Part shown: positions 30,301-36,432 of the stretch, in pieces
Layout of the letters: every line of letters begins with the position of its first letter
Position numbering within the stretch: the first letter of the stretch is position 1
Assembly (NCBI GenBank): GCA_045805265.1
Contig: JBJMLO010000015.1
Coordinates: forward strand, 62,001-126,000
DNA: 64,000 nt
Source: JBJMLO01 sp045805265
Lineage (GTDB): Bacteria > Actinomycetota > UBA4738 > JACQTL01
Direction: 5' to 3'
The notes under the pieces: generated by a model
What the model was told of the DNA's origin: nothing
The model's database searches: none
Seen by the model: only the letters and a program-made list of their open reading frames with translations
Translations under genes and position numbers: made by a program

Positions 30301-30822
30301 CGGCGCGGCCGACTGGAGGCGGGACGCCGTGTTCACGACGTCGCCCGCCACGAATCCCTCGCCCCGTTCCGGCCGCGCACCGAGGGTGACCACCGCCTCG
30401 CCGGTGTTGACGGCCGCCCGCACCGCGAGCTCCAGCCCGGGGAGGTCCTCGTTCAGCTCCGGGATGACCTCGACGATCCGCAGGGCCGCGCGGACGGCCC
30501 GTTCCGCGTCGTCCTCGTGGGCGACCGGCGCGCCGAACACGGCCATCACCGCGTCGCCGATGAACTTCTCCACGGTGCCGCCGAACCGCTCGATCTCGCG
30601 CTTCAGCATGGCGTGGTAGGGACGGAGCCGGGCCCGGACGTCCTCCGGATCGGCGGCGTCGGACCGCGCGGTGAACCCGACGAGGTCGACGAACAGCACC
30701 GAGACGACCTTGCGCTCTTCGGCTGCCGGGGCGGGTGCCGCCGCCGCGAGCTCGGAGCCGCAATTCAGGCAGAACCGGGCCCGTTCGGGATTCTCCTCGC
30801 CGCAGTTGGGGCACCTCAGCAT
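27397..30822 (-). CDS. Zinc-ribbon, class III adenylate/guanylate cyclase, AAA ATPase and TPR protein
   Basis: A 1141-residue multidomain protein: zinc ribbon CPNCGEENPERARFCLNCG, cyclase domain (about 35-200) with both metal-binding Asp contexts present (LFVDLVGFTARSD and FIGDAVMAVFGAP), an STAND/AAA ATPase (Walker A VTGEPGVGKTRLVAEF, Walker B VLVLEDLHWADEP), and about 500 residues of TPR-like helices. It belongs to the cyclase-ATPase fusions abundant in actinobacteria; cAMP production is predicted, not shown. The ATG with complement at 30820-30822 begins MLRCPNCG; the upstream extension has no homology. A truncated, cyclase-dead paralogue follows 61 bases downstream. Confidence 0.87.
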   Translation of the reverse strand: MLRCPNCGEENPERARFCLNCGSELAAAAPAPAAEERKVVSVLFVDLVGFTARSDAADPEDVRARLRPYHAMLKREIERFGGTVEKFIGDAVMAVFGAPVAHEDDAERAVRAALRIVEVIPELNEDLPGLELAVRAAVNTGEAVVTLGARPERGEGFVAGDVVNTASRLQSAAPVGGVVVGDVTRRATGDVIRYEELEPVAVKGKAEPVPLWRAIEARSRFGVDVERPRTPFVGREEDLALLQQTFLRSIREPGVQLVTVTGEPGVGKTRLVAEFQGWIDDRPELIYWRQGRSLPYGDGITFWALGEVVKAQAGILESDGPDEAMSKLADTVDAVADEMDREWLRTRLAPLIGVEEAAAAGADRAESFAAWRTFLESVAARSPLVLVLEDLHWADEPMLEFVDDLVEWSTGVPLTVVCTGRPELYERHPGWGGGKRNSATLSLVPLSHEDTARLISALLEQAVLPAETQELLLDRAGGNPLYTEEFVRMLVDRGVLRQRGQAWNVEDAEVPVPDTVQAIIAARLDTLSPDRKAMLQDASVVGKVFWSGAVAAMGDRDEREVREGLHELSRKELIRPARRSSVEGHAEYAFWHALVRDVTYGQLPRPVRISKHRAAAAWLEDLAGDRVADLSELLAHHYGQALDLARATGATGDVPALEASLRRFLMLAAERTQTLDAATAESLVRRSLELTPHEERGPALVLLAQILLRRGSLQDAADAAGDAIGLFAAGGDRSGAIQARTVHAGIVRQMGETEQAAEAVQRLIAELEEQPPGPELARVYVMRSGHSMLAGETPRTLEYAEKAIELCERFGLVAERARALQFRGAAKSELRDAAGATADLEEALRLALELSLPEAAAAYVNLADWLWEIEGPARALEEYTKGVEFAERRGLSNSATWALGQTPWALFDLGEWDRILDTTAEVIRRDGGTGQASALPVPFRLRVLAWRGRLEEAAAEASDQLDRARHIRDPQILLPSLAAVSFVEGELGNTQAAVELVEEFADVAASTPPWWPNFMFDAIRTLVRAGRQDLAEALAGRIQPFGERVRGIEISSRASLTEARGEVVEALALHEEAAAHWQSFGHTLELAHALLGVGRCRMALGARSEAVDPLRRAREMVLGLAAVRLVREADGLLEKATALSS

Positions 30823-30918
30823 CGGCCGGAGTCTACGCGGCGGGTCTGGGCCGGCCCAGGTGCCGCGAACTCCACGAAAACGCACGACCGGTGGGCCGGG
30901 GACGTCGGGGGCGGAGGG

Positions 30919-30924
30919 TACGAT
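30919..30924 (+). promoter_or_regulatory. Putative -10 hexamer TACGAT for a leaderless recO transcript
   Basis: TACGAT fits TANNNT and ends exactly 8 bases before the recO ATG, the same spacing as at holA and the DUF218 gene. No Shine-Dalgarno sequence or clear -35 is seen. Confidence 0.4.
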
Positions 30925-30932
30925 TCGCCGCG

Positions 30933-31682
30933 ATGCCGCTGTACCACGAACAGGGCGTCGTCCTCCGTCGTATCAAGCTGGCCGAGGCCGACCGAATCGT
31001 CACGATCCTGACCCAGGGCTCCGGGAAGGTCCGGGCGGTGGCCAAGGGGGCCCGCAAGACCCTCAGCCGCTTCGGCGCCCGGCTGGAGCCGTTCACGCAC
31101 GTCCAGCTGCTGATGTACCGGGGCCGGGGGTCGCTCGACACGGTGACCCAGGCCGAGATCCTGTCGCCCCACCGCGCGATCCGCGAGGACTACGCGCTGA
31201 TCACCGCGGGCGAGGCCATGCTCGAAGCCGTGGACAAGGTGGCGGAGGAGCACGAGCGCAACGTGCGGCTGTTCCTGCTGCTGCTGCAGGGGCTCAGGGC
31301 GCTCGACGCGTCGCCAGCCCCCGTCGACCCCGCGGCGGTCGCGGAGTCGTTCCTGCTGAAGCTGCTGTCGCAGTCGGGCTTCCACCCCGCGCTCACCTCG
31401 TGCGCGGTGTGCGGGGGGCGGCTCGACGCCGGGCTGTTCTCGAGTGCCCAGGGCGGGGCGGTGTGCTCGGGGTGCGCGGAATACGGCAGCGAGCCGGTGT
31501 CGGCTGCGTCGCTGGCGCTGCTGGCCCGGTACGCGGGGACCGGCCTGGAGACGGTCGGGCTGCACGCGGAGGACGGCGCCGTCCGCAAGGAGGCCCGCGC
31601 GATGCTCTACGGGTTCACCGAGTACCACCTGGACCGGCGGATCCGCTCGCTCCCCATGCTGGCCCGGGGAGCGCCGGCGTGA
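30933..31682 (+). CDS. recO: DNA repair protein RecO
   Basis: Recombination mediator of the RecFOR pathway that loads RecA onto SSB-coated DNA. The 249-residue protein begins YHEQGVVLRRIKLAEADRI, the OB-fold start of RecO. It contains the zinc cysteines in CAVCGG and CSGC and ends with the helical domain (RAMLYGFTEYHLDR). ATG 30933 is at the conserved N terminus. The stop overlaps the uppS GTG. recO-uppS is standard actinobacterial order downstream of era, although here about 8 kb of other genes lie between era and recO. Confidence 0.94.
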   Translation: MPLYHEQGVVLRRIKLAEADRIVTILTQGSGKVRAVAKGARKTLSRFGARLEPFTHVQLLMYRGRGSLDTVTQAEILSPHRAIREDYALITAGEAMLEAVDKVAEEHERNVRLFLLLLQGLRALDASPAPVDPAAVAESFLLKLLSQSGFHPALTSCAVCGGRLDAGLFSSAQGGAVCSGCAEYGSEPVSAASLALLARYAGTGLETVGLHAEDGAVRKEARAMLYGFTEYHLDRRIRSLPMLARGAPA

Positions 31683-32413
31683 GCTCGTACCTCCACGACC
31701 TCGAACCCTCGAGCGTCCCGGCGCACGTCGGGATCGTGATGGACGGCAACGGGCGATGGGCCAAGCAGCGCGGCCTGCCCCGGACCGAGGGCCACAAGAA
31801 GGGCGAGGAGGCGCTGTTCGACGTGGTCGAGGGCGCCATCGAGGCCGGCGTGCGGTGGCTGACGGTGTACGCCTTCTCCACGGAGAACTGGCGCCGGCCG
31901 CCCGGCGAGGTCCGGTTCCTGCTGAACTACAACCGGGTGCTGCTGCGAAGGCGCCGCGACGACCTCCACTCGCGCAACGTCCGCATCCGGTTCCTGGGGC
32001 GGGTCGACTGGCGAATCCCGAAGAACGTCCTGCGCGACATGGAGGCCGCCGAGGAGCTCACGCGACACAACACCGGCATGACCTTCACGATCGCGTTCAA
32101 CTACGGGGGCCGTACGGAGATCGCCGACGCCGTGAAGCGCATCCTCGACGACCACGACGCCGGGCGCCTCAGAGGCGAGCGCATCACGGCCGACTCGATC
32201 GCCTCGCGCCTGTATCGCCCCGACATGCCCGACGCCGACCTGATCATCCGCAGCGCCGGCGAGCAGCGTCTCTCCAACTTCCTGCTGTGGCAGGCCGCCT
32301 ACAGCGAGTTCTGGTACACGCCCGTGCTGTGGCCCGACTTCAACCGGGAGCAGCTCTTCGAGGCCATTCGCGACTTCCAGAAGCGCACCAGGAAGTTCGG
32401 CTCAGTCGAGTAG
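31679..32413 (+). CDS. uppS: Isoprenyl (undecaprenyl-type) diphosphate synthase
   Basis: cis-Prenyltransferase making the polyprenyl diphosphate carrier for cell-wall synthesis. The 244 residues include HVGIVMDGNGRWAKQRGL (diphosphate site), YAFSTENWRRP, FNYGGRTEIADA and the C-terminal signature GEQRLSNFLLWQ. GTG 31679 overlaps the recO stop. The chain length made (C50 or C55) cannot be told from the sequence. It is the last housekeeping gene before the microcompartment locus. Confidence 0.94.
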   Translation: MSSYLHDLEPSSVPAHVGIVMDGNGRWAKQRGLPRTEGHKKGEEALFDVVEGAIEAGVRWLTVYAFSTENWRRPPGEVRFLLNYNRVLLRRRRDDLHSRNVRIRFLGRVDWRIPKNVLRDMEAAEELTRHNTGMTFTIAFNYGGRTEIADAVKRILDDHDAGRLRGERITADSIASRLYRPDMPDADLIIRSAGEQRLSNFLLWQAAYSEFWYTPVLWPDFNREQLFEAIRDFQKRTRKFGSVE

Positions 32414-32537
32414 GTGGGCCCATCCGGCCCTCGAATCGCCTCCCGTTCCGAGATTCGCTCCTCACACCCCGGTCGCAGACACTGACGACGCTGCTTGACG
32501 GGCCTCCGCAGGCGGTTCAGTATGTGCCCGATATGTA

Positions 32538-32555
32538 CGGTCATCATGATGACCG
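32538..32555 (+). promoter_or_regulatory. Perfect 18-bp palindrome, candidate operator of the GntR regulator
   Basis: CGGTCATCATGATGACCG is its own reverse complement. It lies 27 bases before the gntR-like ATG and downstream of a possible -35 TTGACG (32495-32500). A dimeric GntR/HutC protein would bind such a site, so autoregulation of the BMC operon is likely. I see no second copy within the locus. Confidence 0.6.
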
Positions 32556-32582
32556 AAGGAATGGTCGAACCGGAGGACCCCG

Positions 32583-33398
32583 ATGACTGCCCCCGCGTTC
32601 TCGGGCGGTTCTGCGCTGCTGGATCGCGAGGCGCCGATGCCGCTGTACTTCCAGCTCCGGGAGGCCCTGTTGCAGGAGATCCGGGAGCGCGGGATGAGAT
32701 CGGGCGACCGGCTCCCCACCGAGTCCGAGATCGAACGTTCGTACCGGGTCTCGCGGGCGACCATCCGCCAGGCGCTCGCCGAGCTCGAAGACGACGGCGT
32801 GATTCGCCGCGTGCAGGGGCTCGGCACGTTCGTGGCGTCCCCGAAGATCCGACACGTCCCGAGGCTGCTGTCCTTCAGCGACCTCGCTCGCAGCCAGGGG
32901 TTCGCCCCATCGCACCGAATGCTGAGCTCCGAGGTCGTCGCCGCGACGGACAACGTCGCGGGCGACCTCGCCGTCGAGCCGGGCGCGCCGGTCCGTCGCC
33001 TCCGGCGGCTGCTCCTCGCCGACGGAACCGTGGTCGGCCTCGCGGACACCTGGCTGCCAAACGATCTGATCGCCTCGCACGACGAGCTGTTCGAGGCGGA
33101 TCGCCTGGGGAGCGGATCGCTGTACGAGCTGCTCCAGCGACCGGACGTGTCGCTGATCCTGCACCACGCCGAGGAGACGATCTCCGCGAGCGTGGCGGAC
33201 GAGGCGCTGGCGGAGCTCCTCGGGTGTGACCGGGGAAGCCCCGTCCTGGTGGTGAAGCGCGTGACGTCGACGCCGGAGGACCGGGTGGTCGAGTCCACCA
33301 GGCTCCTGTTCGTGAGCGAGCGGTACGAATACCGGGTCGCGATGCAGCCCCCCGGGCCGGTCTTCCCGACGCCACGCGAGCCCGGGCGTGGCGCATGA
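32583..33398 (+). CDS. GntR-family (HutC/UTRA type) transcriptional regulator of the BMC operon
   Basis: A 271-residue regulator with an N-terminal winged helix (about 20-85: PLYFQLREALLQEIRERGM, then SRATIRQALAELEDDGVIRR) and a C-terminal UTRA ligand domain (about 105-245). UTRA domains bind small, often phosphorylated or sugar-derived ligands, fitting a sugar-phosphate pathway. ATG 32583 has GGAGG 6 bases upstream. The stop overlaps the rpiB-like ATG (ATGA), so the regulator is the first gene of the microcompartment operon. The palindrome upstream suggests it represses itself and the operon until the substrate appears. Confidence 0.92.
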   Translation: MTAPAFSGGSALLDREAPMPLYFQLREALLQEIRERGMRSGDRLPTESEIERSYRVSRATIRQALAELEDDGVIRRVQGLGTFVASPKIRHVPRLLSFSDLARSQGFAPSHRMLSSEVVAATDNVAGDLAVEPGAPVRRLRRLLLADGTVVGLADTWLPNDLIASHDELFEADRLGSGSLYELLQRPDVSLILHHAEETISASVADEALAELLGCDRGSPVLVVKRVTSTPEDRVVESTRLLFVSERYEYRVAMQPPGPVFPTPREPGRGA

Positions 33399-34042
33399 GG
33401 GCGGTCGGGGACATCGGAGCCGTGCCGTCCGAGGACGAGGTCAGGGCGCTCGTAAGCGAGGTCGTCTCGGCGGTCACCGGCGAGCGTCAGGAGCGGGGTC
33501 CTTCCGCCTCGCACGCACCCGATCTCGCCGACGGCCGCGGCGCAGGGGGCGGTGGGGGCGGTCCCGGCGAGGACGTCGCCATCGGGGCCGATCACGGCGG
33601 GTTCCATCTCAAGGAGCGGATCGCGGCCGATCTCCTGGAGCACGGGTTCACCGTCCGCGACTGCGGGACGGGATCCACGGAGCCGGTCGATTACCCGGAC
33701 TTCGCGTACGCGGTGGCGCGCCTCGTGGCAGGCGGCCGGTGCCGGTGGGGCATCGTGGTCGACGGTGCCGGGATCGGGTCCGCGATCACGGCGAACAAGG
33801 TCCCTGGCATCCGGGCGGCAACCTGCTGGGACATCTCGTCCGCGCGCAACAGCCGCGAGCACAACCACGCGAACGTGCTGACGCTCGGCGCGGGACTGCT
33901 CGGTGAGAGCCTCGCCCTGCAGGTCGTGCAGGCCTGGCTCTCCACCGGATGGGGCGGGGGCCGCCACGACCGGCGGGTCGAGAAGATCACCGAGATCGAG
34001 CGCGGGTACCGGCAGGACGCGCCCGTGAGGGCGTCGTCGTGA
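33395..34042 (+). CDS. RpiB/LacA-family isomerase with N-terminal encapsulation-type helix
   Basis: A 215-residue sugar-phosphate isomerase-like protein. The RpiB/LacAB core (about 60-205) has IGADHGGFHLKERI and GIGSAITANKVPGIRAA. The first 59 residues are extra: an amphipathic helix (about 12-28, SEDEVRALVSEVVSAVTG) and a Gly-rich linker (GAGGGGGGPG), as in microcompartment cargo. At the usual catalytic Cys of E. coli-type RpiB (CGTGIG) this protein has Asp123 (DGAGIG), so mechanism or substrate may differ. It may interconvert a pentose phosphate feeding DeoC. ATG 33395 overlaps the regulator stop. Confidence 0.88.
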   Translation: MRAVGDIGAVPSEDEVRALVSEVVSAVTGERQERGPSASHAPDLADGRGAGGGGGGPGEDVAIGADHGGFHLKERIAADLLEHGFTVRDCGTGSTEPVDYPDFAYAVARLVAGGRCRWGIVVDGAGIGSAITANKVPGIRAATCWDISSARNSREHNHANVLTLGAGLLGESLALQVVQAWLSTGWGGGRHDRRVEKITEIERGYRQDAPVRASS

Positions 34043-34081
34043 GGACTGGCGGGCCGTGCTGCGACCGGGAGGGGGGTCGTC

Positions 34082-34948
34082 GTGAGCACCCGGGATGACC
34101 TCGTCGAGGCGGTGACCCGCGAGGTGCTCGCGGCGCTCGGCGGCCGGGCCTCCAACGACGTGTGCGCCGACTGCCGGGGCTCGTGTGCGGCCCACTGCTC
34201 GGAGAAGGTGCGGGGCATGGTGGGCACCGGCGCAGGCCGCATCAGCTACTCGGGCAACGGCGCCGACGTCCCGACGGACCTCGCGCGCTACATCGACCAC
34301 ACGCTCCTGCGCCCCGACGCGACCGCCCCCGACATCGACGAGCTGTGCGACGAGGCCGCGTCGTACGGGTTCGCGGCGGTGTGCGTGAACCCGGTCTGGG
34401 TCCGGCGTTGCGTAGACCGGCTGCGGGGGACCCCCGTGAAGGTGGCGTCCGTGGTGGGGTTCCCGTTCGGAGCCACCACCCCCGACGTGAAGGCGTTCGA
34501 GACCCGCAGGGTCCTGCGGGACGGCGCCCGGGAGATCGACATGGTGATCAACGTCGGGGCGCTGAAGAGCGGCATGGCCGACGTGGTGCGGGACGACATC
34601 GCGAGGGTGTCCGACGCCTGCCACGAATCCGGGGCGCTCAACAAGGTGATCATCGAGGCCGCCCTCCTCACGGACGAGGAGAAGGTCCTCGCCTCACATC
34701 TCGCAAAGGAGGCGAAGGCCGACTTCGTGAAGACGTCCACGGGCTACGGGCCGCACGGCGCGACCGTGGAGGACGTGCTGCTGATGCGGGAGACGGTGGG
34801 TCCCAAGCTGGGCGTGAAGGCCGCGGGCGGGATCCGGACGCTCGAGAACGTCCGGGACATGATCGCCGCGGGGGCCACGCGCATCGGCGCCTCGGCCGGC
34901 GTGCAGATCGTCGGCGAGCAGCGCTCACGGCGGAAGGGGGTTGCGTGA
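34082..34948 (+). CDS. deoC: Deoxyribose-phosphate aldolase with N-terminal helix and Cys motif
   Basis: Class I aldolase cleaving 2-deoxyribose 5-phosphate to glyceraldehyde 3-phosphate and acetaldehyde. The 288-residue protein has a normal DERA core (from about residue 67, DLARYIDHTLLRPDAT) with the Schiff-base Lys217 in DFVKTSTGYG. About 65 extra N-terminal residues hold an amphipathic helix (5-19, DDLVEAVTREVLAAL) and a cysteine cluster, Cys28, 31, 35 and 39 (C-x2-C-x3-C-x3-C), which could bind metal or an iron-sulfur cluster. GTG 34082 starts just before the helix. The stop overlaps the BMC-T GTG. It is predicted to be encapsulated cargo. Confidence 0.93.
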   Translation: MSTRDDLVEAVTREVLAALGGRASNDVCADCRGSCAAHCSEKVRGMVGTGAGRISYSGNGADVPTDLARYIDHTLLRPDATAPDIDELCDEAASYGFAAVCVNPVWVRRCVDRLRGTPVKVASVVGFPFGATTPDVKAFETRRVLRDGAREIDMVINVGALKSGMADVVRDDIARVSDACHESGALNKVIIEAALLTDEEKVLASHLAKEAKADFVKTSTGYGPHGATVEDVLLMRETVGPKLGVKAAGGIRTLENVRDMIAAGATRIGASAGVQIVGEQRSRRKGVA

Positions 34949-35589
34949 CGAACGGCATCGAGCTGCGCGCGTACTGCTTCCTGGACAGCCTCCAGCCGCA
35001 GTACGCCGCATTCCTGGGGACCGTGGCGCAGGGATTCCTGCCGCTCCCCGGAGACGCGTCGCTGTACGTGGAGATCTCGCCGGGCATCGAGATCAATCGC
35101 CTGACGGACATCGCGCTGAAGTCGACGAACGTGACGCCGGGCATGCAGATCATCGAGCGGTATTACGGCATGCTCGAGATCCACTCGTCGGACCAGGCGG
35201 ACGCCCGGGCCGCGGGAGCGGAGATCCTCGAGCAGATCGGCGCGAAGGAGACCGACCGCATCAAGCCGCGGATCCTGTCGAGCCAGATCGTCCGGCGGAT
35301 CACGGACCATCACGCCCAGCTGATCAACCGGACGCGGCACGGCCAGATGATCCTCGGCGGGCAGACGCTGTACGTCCTCGAGTGCGAGCCGGCGGCGTAC
35401 GCGCCGCTCGCCGCGAACGAGGCCGAGAAGGCGGCGCAGATCAACGTCCTCGAGGTGCGCTCGTTCGGCTCCATGGGGCGGATCTACCTCGGGGGCGAGG
35501 AGCGGGACATCGACGTCGGCTGGCAGGCGGCGGTGTCCGCGATCGAGGGACTGGAGGGCAGGGAGGCACCGTCTGGCCGGGGCGGCTGA
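34945..35589 (+). CDS. BMC-T trimeric (tandem-domain) shell protein 1
   Basis: Microcompartment shell protein with two fused BMC domains in 214 residues. It begins ELRAYCFLDSLQPQYAAFLG and contains the second-domain segment AAQINVLEVRSFGSMGRIYL. This layout (RSF/AYCF, LQPQ, ALKSTNV, NRTRHGQM) resembles the BMC-T proteins of Haliangium-type and CsoS1D-type shells, trimers that may stack and gate a large pore. GTG 34945 overlaps the deoC stop. Pore residues and stacking cannot be decided from sequence alone. Confidence 0.9.
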   Translation: MTNGIELRAYCFLDSLQPQYAAFLGTVAQGFLPLPGDASLYVEISPGIEINRLTDIALKSTNVTPGMQIIERYYGMLEIHSSDQADARAAGAEILEQIGAKETDRIKPRILSSQIVRRITDHHAQLINRTRHGQMILGGQTLYVLECEPAAYAPLAANEAEKAAQINVLEVRSFGSMGRIYLGGEERDIDVGWQAAVSAIEGLEGREAPSGRGG

Positions 35590-35667
35590 CGGCGAGGAAC
35601 TGGTTCGTGACGGCGAGGCCGGGCGCCGCGAGCGTCCGGCGAGGGACCGAGGAAGGGAGAGGGAGGC

Positions 35668-35979
35668 ATGGCTGACGCCCTTGGCATGATCGAGGCGAGG
35701 AGCTTCGCCGCGATGGTGGAGGCCGCCGACGCGATGGTGAAGGCGGCCAAGGTCGAGCTGGTGAGCTACGAGGAGACCGGTGGCGGCTACGTCACGGCGA
35801 TCGTGCGCGGTGACGTGGCCGCGGTGAAGGCCGCGGTGCAGGCCGGGATCCAGAACTCCGAGAAGGTCGGCGAGATCATCGCGACCCACGTGATCGCCCG
35901 GCCGCACGTGAACATCGACATGGTCCTGCCCCTCGGCCGGCGGGAGCAGGCCCAGGGCGAGCTCGGGCAGGCCTCGTAG
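35668..35979 (+). CDS. BMC-H hexameric shell protein
   Basis: Major facet protein of the microcompartment. The 103-residue single Pfam00936-type domain starts ALGMIEARSFAAMVEAADAM and includes VTAIVRGDVAAVKAAVQAG and HVIARPH, the classic PduA/CcmK pattern. ATG 35668 follows GGGAGAGGGAGG. It is the only BMC-H gene in the locus, so it must supply most of the shell. A small 6-bp hairpin (36005-36019) follows and could stabilise its mRNA. Confidence 0.96.
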   Translation: MADALGMIEARSFAAMVEAADAMVKAAKVELVSYEETGGGYVTAIVRGDVAAVKAAVQAGIQNSEKVGEIIATHVIARPHVNIDMVLPLGRREQAQGELGQAS

Positions 35980-36074
35980 CACCGATCCGTCGCGCGCACG
36001 GCCACCGGCGGCTCGCCGGGCGTTGCGGTCGGGGACCGATGCGCGGCCGGAACCGAGGGAGGAAGGAGACCGAC

Positions 36075-36362
36075 GTGCTCCTGGGACGCGTGGCCGGAAC
36101 CCTGATCGCGAGCCGCAAGGAGGCCTCGATGGAGGGCCTCAAGCTCCTCGTGGTCCGCTATCTCGACGTGGACAACGCGGATGCCGGCTCGTTCGTCGTG
36201 GCGGCGGACGCGGTCGGTGCGGGCGTGGGCGAGGTGGTGATGGTGGCCACCGGCAGCTCGGCGCGACAGACGGAGGCAACCAGGGACCGCCCCTGCGACG
36301 CCGTGATCATGGCCATCGTCGACACCTGGGAGGTCGGTGGCGAGGAGAAGTTCCACAAGTGA
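36075..36362 (+). CDS. BMC-P pentameric shell vertex protein 1 (EutN/CcmL family)
   Basis: A 95-residue vertex protein that caps the corners of the icosahedral shell. It begins LLGRVAGTLIASRKEASMEG and has the family core LKLLVVRYLD, VAADAVGAGVGEVVMVATGSSAR and AIVDTWEVGG. GTG 36075 is chosen because AGGAAGGAG lies upstream and homology starts at once. It is followed by a small hairpin and then the aldehyde dehydrogenase. It is one of three BMC-P genes in the operon. Confidence 0.95.
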   Translation: MLLGRVAGTLIASRKEASMEGLKLLVVRYLDVDNADAGSFVVAADAVGAGVGEVVMVATGSSARQTEATRDRPCDAVIMAIVDTWEVGGEEKFHK

Positions 36363-36432
36363 AGCGGTTCCCGACGGGAACGGGCCGGCGGTCCGACCGC
36401 GCGGCCACACGGAGCGGGCAACGGGGTGAGGC

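Noticed and set aside
27559..31011. Long plus-strand open frames opposite the cyclase-ATPase gene
   Set aside because: They are low-complexity Arg/Gly/Leu-rich readings antisense to a clear multidomain protein.
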